Source: Metallyticus violacea (taxonomy: Eukaryota > Arthropoda > Insecta > Mantodea > Metallyticidae). Taken from it: a stretch of DNA of 64,000 bases. The position numbers and the translations under genes are program-made. The stretch lies in the NCBI GenBank assembly GCA_030762175.1, contig CM060842.1:51446001-51510000 (forward strand), read 5' to 3'. Below the pieces are notes generated by a model. That model did not search any database, had not been told where the DNA came from, and saw nothing but the letters and a program-made list of their open reading frames with translations. Shown piece after piece: positions 57,736 to 64,000 of the stretch (position 1 is the first letter of the stretch; every line of letters starts with the position of its first letter).

Positions 57736-58320
57736 AATAGACGCAAACTCTGCGTTAGCGGGTAAGGTTTACAAATAAAGTCCTACACTAATAAATATGC
57801 AATAGTTAGCTCAGAAAATAAAGCATAAAACGCTAAAAATCCTATAACCATCTACCTGCAACAACTGGTGAGGAAATGAACATGACAAAGTTCTGGGTTA
57901 AGACACAACCTGGTTGGCTGCTAAATTCTTGAGATTCCTCGTAACCGATGAGAGTTGAAATACTTTTTGCTTTACTGTGAGAGCCAAGAGGAGGAACTCG
58001 AAAGCTTTATTTACTTTAAAACAAACATGTTTACGCCCAAGCATTTTATCCGAGTTTCATATTAACATCCTTTCAGAGCGCCGATGGCAAATCTTTTTTT
58101 CCCCTTTGAGAGCTAAAGGGAAAAGTTCCTTACTTTATATTGCTGTTTACTTCTTCCTGGAAGGAAAACACCGGGCTTGGCAATAACCCTCTCAAAAAAT
58201 CTTTACCGTTTCGAACATTACGCATTGTCTTAAGCATAAACATAGCCGCTGTTCTGTATCCTGCTATAACTGTGTATTGTATTACTAAGCCTGTTTTTGT
58301 ATCTAACACAAGCCTAGGAG
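57736..58320. other. No gene seen
   Basis: Less AT-rich than average, with short ORFs (69-73 codons) and no domain. Confidence 0.4.
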
Positions 58321-58322
58321 TC

Positions 58323-58625
58323 GGTCCTGGTGGTGTAGTAGTTACCATACTTGCCTCCTAAACCCAAGATCGCGGGTTCGAACCCGGCCAGGACCGATGT
58401 ATTTTTCCGGGCGTAAAAATCCTAAGTATGGGCTTCCTTCGGAAGGGAAGTAAAACCGTGGGTCCCGTGTCGTACATTTACGGCACGAAAAAGAACCTCA
58501 AGCCTGAAAGAGAGGCCTCGGAGCAAAATTTATCGGTCGTTTCACGCCCTGAGTTGAATGGGACGCTGATGACCTGAGATGTTAAAGAGCGTCCGTAAAT
58601 AAATCAATAAAAAAAAAAAAAAAAA
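58323..58625 (+). repeat. SINE-A copy, best preserved
   Basis: A complete tRNA-like head: acceptor 'ggtcctgg' pairs with 'ccaggacc', the anticodon-arm region is 'cttgcctcctaaacccaag' (similar to tRNA-Arg with CCT), and the B box is 'gggttcgaaccc'. The body follows with 'gggcgtaaaaatccta', the 'ccttcggaagg' palindrome, 'cgtgtcgtacatttacgg', 'ctgatgacctgagatg', 'agagcgtccgtaaataaatc' and a 17-base A tail. Flanking 'gcctagga' at about 58311 and 58631 is a likely target-site duplication. Confidence 0.95.
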
Positions 58626-59945
58626 CCCAGGCCTAGGATGAAAATACATTGCTTGAAACTTTAGCTATACTTACAAATGGCGTTCAAAATCTATTTTTAT
58701 GTAGGCATATTTCCCAAAAGTAATGTACCTATAAATCATTTAATATTATCTGAAATATTTCAGTGCAAAAAATACAATCCAAAGTCACATTTTAGGTTTC
58801 CGATGATGTATATTCTTTTATAAATCTGTGCTAATAGTGAAAATTCCTCCTACTGGTATATCGGCGGATAGAAAAGACATCTAGAAGGGGTGACTATGGT
58901 GATTGATTTTTTCATTCTCTAAATTCTGTTATGTTTTGTTTGGAAAAATAAATGACAAACCTAGTTGTGTAAGTTCCCCAGACATTTCTCTGTTACATTC
59001 GTGGCAACAAAAACGTTATGTTTCAATAAAAAAATTGTACATTCAGTTTATTTTACAAAAAAACTGTGACTTCAAGAGAAATAATTGGCTCCACAGATAG
59101 TTTATTACATTTGTGTAGAGTGTTTCTTAAATACTTGCGAGAATTTGTGACATTAAAACAATGTCAATCAAATTTATTTTGAAAGGCAAAAGGGGAAAAT
59201 TTTCAACATATTTAGTTTACAGAGAATTTAAATAAAAAAGAAATAAAATTTGAATTATTGATGAGAAACTTCAGTCGATAAGATGCGATCAAATTACCAA
59301 TTAACCTGAAAACCTGCCAAAACATGAACGAAATGGGAACTAAAGTTATCTCAGTTATCAGAAACATAATTTAGAGGAAATTTCAGACCGAAGGCTTACA
59401 AGATATATGCGCTTTCTTTTATTTGGCTTCGAATCTCGGTAAATAAGATTAGGAATACTTGGAATATATTCCAACCTCGTACCTTTCCAAGTTACGCCGT
59501 TCCATGAACTATAATTAATAGTGAGATTAATGTTATGATCAAATGAAGAAATCACAAACTGCAAAATAAACTATGAAAGAGGTATTTGAAAAAGCAATCG
59601 GCACTTTTATCATAAAAATTGTTGAATTATTACACATGGAAAATTAAACTGTAGTAACACAATTTAAATTATATTTTTCTGATAAAAGCAGCAAGATCAC
59701 ATACAATAATATTGGAACAGCAAATTAATAAAACACATCATAACGAGGTAAAAGGCCGCTCTGGAATATATAGGAGCAAACTAATTAACATACAGGGAAA
59801 AAAGCGTTTTAAAACTTAGTAGTAATTTAAAACTTAGTAATTTAAAAGATCAGCGACGAGAATGGAAAACAGTAAAAAGTAAGAAATCAGAAAACACTTT
59901 TTCAAAATTGTAGATCGCTTTAACACAAGTATCCCAGTAACAATA
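58626..59945. other. No feature recognised
   Basis: AT-rich. Two short ORFs (65 and 68 codons) without domains. Confidence 0.5.
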
Positions 59946-59947
59946 AA

Positions 59948-60590
59948 ATACCGAGGTCCCGGGTTTAAAATCCTGGTCTTGTGGTATCCTCTGGTCGCTT
60001 AGGAGAATGTGCTTTAGAAAGCATTTTTGCTCCTGGCATCTGATATAGAAGCGGCCCTTTTGAAGAGCTCGAACTCTCTGCAAGGGGGGGGGGGGGTGTG
60101 AACCTCCGCCGCCGTCGTAGTGTTCTATCTGGAAACATGTTAGGGATCCCGTCTATGTCCTTGCTTCACCATCCTGTGTGACCGCTACAAGTGGCCGAGG
60201 TCGTTAAGGTGCGGACTCGTCAGCGGGAGGTCTGGGGTTCGAAACCCGCCAGGACCGTCCTCCCCGACTAAGTATTTTTCCAGGTTTTCTTCAATTCTCA
60301 TAATGGCAAATGCCGGAGAGGTACCCTAAACTTATGCCTGGAACGTTTCTTTTATTAAAAAAATTCTTTCCCAATATATTATTTCATGTCTTGTATCATC
60401 AGTGTCCACAGCCTGTGGTGCCTCAGTAGTAATAACGGGCGATAAACACTTAAAAAAAACCACCTGTGTCGCCCTCACTACATCCCTTCCTTCCGGAGGT
60501 TCCCTATTGGGACGTAGGCACAACGGCCAGCCAATTAGCAATGCTGAAGTAGCGAAATATTCCTTCCAATTCTAACAATCCAATCTAACA
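59948..60590 (+). repeat. SINE-C copy split by SINE-B
   Basis: First part 59948-60183: degenerate B box 'gggtttaaaatcc', 'gagctcgaactctc', a G-run at about 60085. Second part from about 60463: 'ggaggttccctattggg', 'cgtaggcacaacggcc', 'gctgaagtagcgaaatatt'. The two parts join in the same order as the uninterrupted copy at 7.4-7.87 kb. The A-box end is missing. Confidence 0.85.
60184..60462 (+). repeat. SINE-B copy nested in SINE-C, with target-site duplication
   Basis: Head 'gctacaagtggccgaggtcg', B box 'ggggttcgaaacc', full body to 'gggcgataaacac' and an A-run. The flanks cctgtgtgacc (60173-60183) and cctgtgtcgcc (60463-60473) match at 9 of 11 positions. Confidence 0.94.
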
Positions 60591-61003
60591 CTCAAATTTA
60601 CTTTCATGGTAACGTTACATGATAAATCAACATTTATTGCGGAATTCTCATAGTAGACCACCCAAAAAGTTCATACAATAAAGAAAACCAAATAGTGAGA
60701 ATTTTACTAACAAAATATGACGCATTATCCCATCAAAGACAGAAAAGATGTATAAATTTGTTAACAATATTCACGTTAAAAGTTTTAGATTATAATCAGA
60801 GCCCGAAAGTTCTAGCATTTGTTTTGGTTAAAATAGGCAGGTAAAACGGCACTTAAAATATTGAAAATAGGCTGTAATATAATTAAAACAGGCATTTATT
60901 AAAAATTAAAACATAAATATCAGTAATTATTAATGAAAAAATATATATATATAAAATGGTTAATAATTTCTATCTTGAAAATGTTGATCAAGACAAACTA
61001 CAT

Positions 61004-61260
61004 TAGTTTTGAATAGTCCTGGCGAATGAGCAAAATATGTACGGTGGTTTTTTATCGAGTTCCTTCCCTGTTTATGCGTTTATAGGGGAACCAGGTTAAT
61101 ATTTCTGTTATTTCCTTACCCACATTGTAGGGACGGTTTATTGCAACTCTCATCTTTCTCGCTTGCAATTGTTTGTTACATTTATGCAGCTGAGAAATTA
61201 TCCCTAGAACTGTCTCACTCAGATCGATACAAGATCATTCGCCAGGACTATTCAAAACTA
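61004..61260. mobile_element. MITE-like unit with perfect 26-bp inverted repeats
   Basis: The 26 bases at 61004-61029 (starting tagttttgaatagtcc) are exactly the reverse complement of 61235-61260. The 257-bp unit has no coding capacity. Perfect ends suggest recent activity or a structural role. No clear target-site duplication was seen, and no second copy exists in the window. Confidence 0.7.
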
Positions 61261-64000
61261 CAATACTTCTCTCGTTCTCTCTATTTCCTGGTATTCGTAT
61301 GCCCCAGGTAACAGTGTTCCTTTCACTAATGAATATTCTGCTATTTAAAGAACTTAAGTAAATGGGTTGAGGCGAAAGTTTTTGACTGCTTGAAAAGAAA
61401 TAAATATATAACAATATTTTCAATGGATATTTTTATGAGGTGAACATGGCGTTTAATTTTTATAACTTTTTTTCCCTACTATACATTGAAATCCTTTATG
61501 CGCTTTTTAAAATGCCTAAATAATTGCAGAGAAAATCTATAACGATCCAAAACAGGCAAAAAAAAAAAAAAATAAAACATTTAAACCTTAAAATAGGCAA
61601 CAAAAGCCAAAATAAGGGGGGAAAAAAAGGCAAAATAAAAATCTAACCTAAATATACGGAAACATGTTCATTTATATGACTCTTCCGGGATCTGATAATA
61701 ATACAAAATACATGCTACATTTGCATGTAAATATTTAGGCCAGTTATTTTAAATTTATTTGGTATTATAATAAGTGGACAGGCTGCCAAATACTTATGTA
61801 AATACAGTGCAAAGAGTAGGTATTATTAGTAATATACTGAATATGGTAGGTAACCAGCAGAAATTCATCTCTAGATTTATCTATGCTTTATCCTCATCTT
61901 CTCGGCTTCACACCGCAGGCCTGGGAATATTTGGACTACTAACTTTCTCTCTCTGTACCGTGTCCCGAATACAACTGACATTTCAGCGAAGGGATTCCCA
62001 GATGGGGCCGTAAAATCTGCATACTGCTTCCGTACGCAAATCATACAGGCCGCTTCCCAGGTGTCGCAAAATTATATATAAATTGTGTGCAGCTCTTTCT
62101 GGCGGTTATCAGCTGCAGATTAAATTACAGAACATTTCCTGTTATATACTTGTGACTTTTTAAGTACTACAAAGAAGTTCATTACTAGTCTGCGGAAACA
62201 GCAGCGTAAGTAGAACAGCCATTTACAGAAACGTGTATTTCATTTTGTTTTTATTTTCTATCTTTAGAAACACACGTGAACAAGACTTATAGGTTTTCTT
62301 TCTCGCTGTACATGCTTTTGTTGCTATGTTTCCTTTTAACCAGCAAAAAGTAAATCGATTATAAAAACACTTTTCACAACAACAAGGATTACAATCAAGT
62401 TAGAAATTATTACAGATTTAATTTTGAAAGACCATGAAAAAGTTTTGCAAAGGAATGTGATGAACAATACAATTATATAGACTACAAGCATTGTATTAAT
62501 GCGGAATTAAAAAGAAAGTAAGTATACTAAACGAGATATATTGAAATTGAAATTGAAATGAAAGAAACAAAAAGGTGGGGATCGTTTATAAAAGCAGAGC
62601 TTGAAGATGATACCTCTCAAGTAAAAATAAAAAACAAAATTTCTGTCAAAATAGATAATTTGTTTGAGGCTTAAAAGTTACGAAATATGGATTAATCAGG
62701 TATAATGAACAACATTTTTCAATTTAATTGACCACACTTAGTATAAACTTTTATACATTAGCTGTTAACTTGAAATATTTAATTGTTGGTTAAATTACTA
62801 AAGTAATTTGTTTTTAAAACAAAATAAAAATTCTGTTGTTGCGTACTTTATCATTTTGCAACACGATATTCATTCAGGGCCTTATGGGTTATATAGTTCA
62901 GCTTAGAACTTTAGTATGACGTGACGTATTTGTAGGTTAATCTATTTCAATTAGAAAATGAAAAATCTGAACTTAAGAAGATACAATAAAAAGGTGTATA
63001 AATCGATACAGGCAAGATTCATTAATTTAATGTCAATAGTTATCAAAATACTACTTAACTGAAAATATAGCGGATATTTAAGTACCCCTGTGTGATTAAT
63101 ATTAGGCATTTTATAAGTCTCTGTATTTAAATTTTTATTTGTTTACATTGCTAATACTTTTCACTTACACAAAAGATATTTAAAAAATTAATTTTGGGCA
63201 AAAATCCCTGTACAGTATTACAAGTGAAAATTCTATTTTCTAAATTTTTCAGCTAGGAGCTTCATTTTTCGCACACATAATCTACATAATAGGTTCAATT
63301 CTAATTATCAAAGTAATAATTAAATATTTTTAAAGTTTTCTTTGTTTAACATATGCTTTATCAAAACCTCTCTCCGTCTAAAACTATATGAATCAAAATG
63401 TTTAATTATTTTTGTATCAATTTTCGATTTATAAATTTTTTCAGAACAAAAGAAGAAAAAAAGCATCTACCGAAGACAGATTTTTTCGTGCATTTTATTT
63501 CATATTAATACAATTTTAAAATATCAAATATCTGACTACTCATTTGATGATTGTATACAAAAAATGCACTACAATTTTACACTCAATAAAATATGTAGAA
63601 GAATAAACGTGTTAAAAATAATATTGCAAAAATTGAATTTTAAAGTCTGCATGCAGATTAAATAAAAATCTTTCAGCACAGACAATTAAGCAGCGCACAT
63701 ATTAAATATAACGTTATTAAATAAAGTTCCAAGCGTCGTAGAGTCTTGAAACTCAGTAACATGTGAAGCAGGGTCGAGGGGTATTTATGATTTTTTTTGC
63801 AAAAAAAAGTGATTTTTTTTTTTTACCAAATTGACAAATTTTCGCCTATTATATCCCTTGAAGGAGTACATGATACAATATACGTAAATATATCCAACAT
63901 AGGCCCGGCAAAAAAAAAAAAATTCTTGTTCCTTCAGAACCTTTGAAACTTACCCCGTAGTATATTTTAGGAAGGTTGTATAAAACTGCATATACAGAGT
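61261..64000. other. No gene seen
   Basis: A-rich stretches with a recurring 'aaaataggca'-like motif lie at 61540-61640, and also at 60820-60900 on the far side of the MITE-like unit. A GC-balanced patch at 61860-62120 has a domain-free 79-codon ORF. The rest to the window end is AT-rich and featureless. Confidence 0.45.

Noticed and set aside
58323..58394. Genuine tRNA gene
   Set aside because: The tRNA-like fold continues into a SINE body with an A tail and a target-site duplication, and the anticodon stem is imperfect; it is the SINE-A head.
60184..60255. tRNA-Ser gene
   Set aside because: No proper variable arm or anticodon stem; it is the SINE-B head repeated many times in the window.

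Overview
This is a eukaryotic, strongly AT-rich, intron- and transposon-type window with no bacterial features. The most likely source is an insect. It holds several tRNA-derived SINE families with target-site duplications, many decayed Tc1/mariner transposons, non-LTR retrotransposon remnants, long microsatellites, a PEX19 retrocopy of metazoan type, and a spliced exon pair that looks like an insect chemoreceptor. No intact, confidently functional protein-coding gene is visible. The host order cannot be fixed from the sequence alone. The SINE and mariner density suggests a large, repeat-rich insect genome; this is inference. || Layout. 0.2-5.5 kb: SINE-C, a ~22-bp minisatellite, SINE-A, an unrecognised 159-codon ORF, a Tc3-like transposase relic cut by SINE-B, and a second SINE-B. 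6-7.4 kb: pyrimidine-rich low-complexity DNA. 7.4-9.9 kb: SINE-C and the first copy of an unclassified repeat, here called R, with ~140-bp internal tandem units. 10.9-14.7 kb: SINE-B, SINE-A and a mariner relic with terminal inverted repeats. 16-19.7 kb: a mariner tail, a shared repeat F, inverted and truncated R copies, and a perfect 44-bp palindrome. 21.9-23.4 kb: a full-length mariner split by SINE-B. 24.8-32.2 kb: SINE-A copies, a Tc1 relic and another mariner. 33.4-33.9 kb: a 23-bp minisatellite. 34-38.9 kb: a mariner tail, a LINE zinc-knuckle relic, SINE-A and an internally deleted mariner derivative. 39.7-40.8 kb: a PEX19 processed pseudogene interrupted by SINE-A. 42-47.9 kb: fragments of Tc3-like, mariner and LINE elements plus SINEs. 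48.4-56 kb (minus strand): two exon-like segments with good splice signals and compatible phase. The gap between them holds a 1.25-kb mariner and an R copy. 57.4-61.3 kb: SINE-D, the best SINE-A copy, SINE-B nested in SINE-C, and a 257-bp MITE-like inverted-repeat unit. || How the parts relate. Most of the window is layered transposon debris. Nesting gives relative ages: SINE-B inserted into SINE-C and into a mariner, and SINE-A inserted into the PEX19 retrocopy. The points most worth following are the chemoreceptor-like exons on the minus strand, the R family with its near-terminal inverted repeats and internal tandem array, the PEX19 retrocopy, and the small perfect-TIR element near 61 kb. 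All family names SINE-A to SINE-E, R and F are labels made here for repeats seen within the window.
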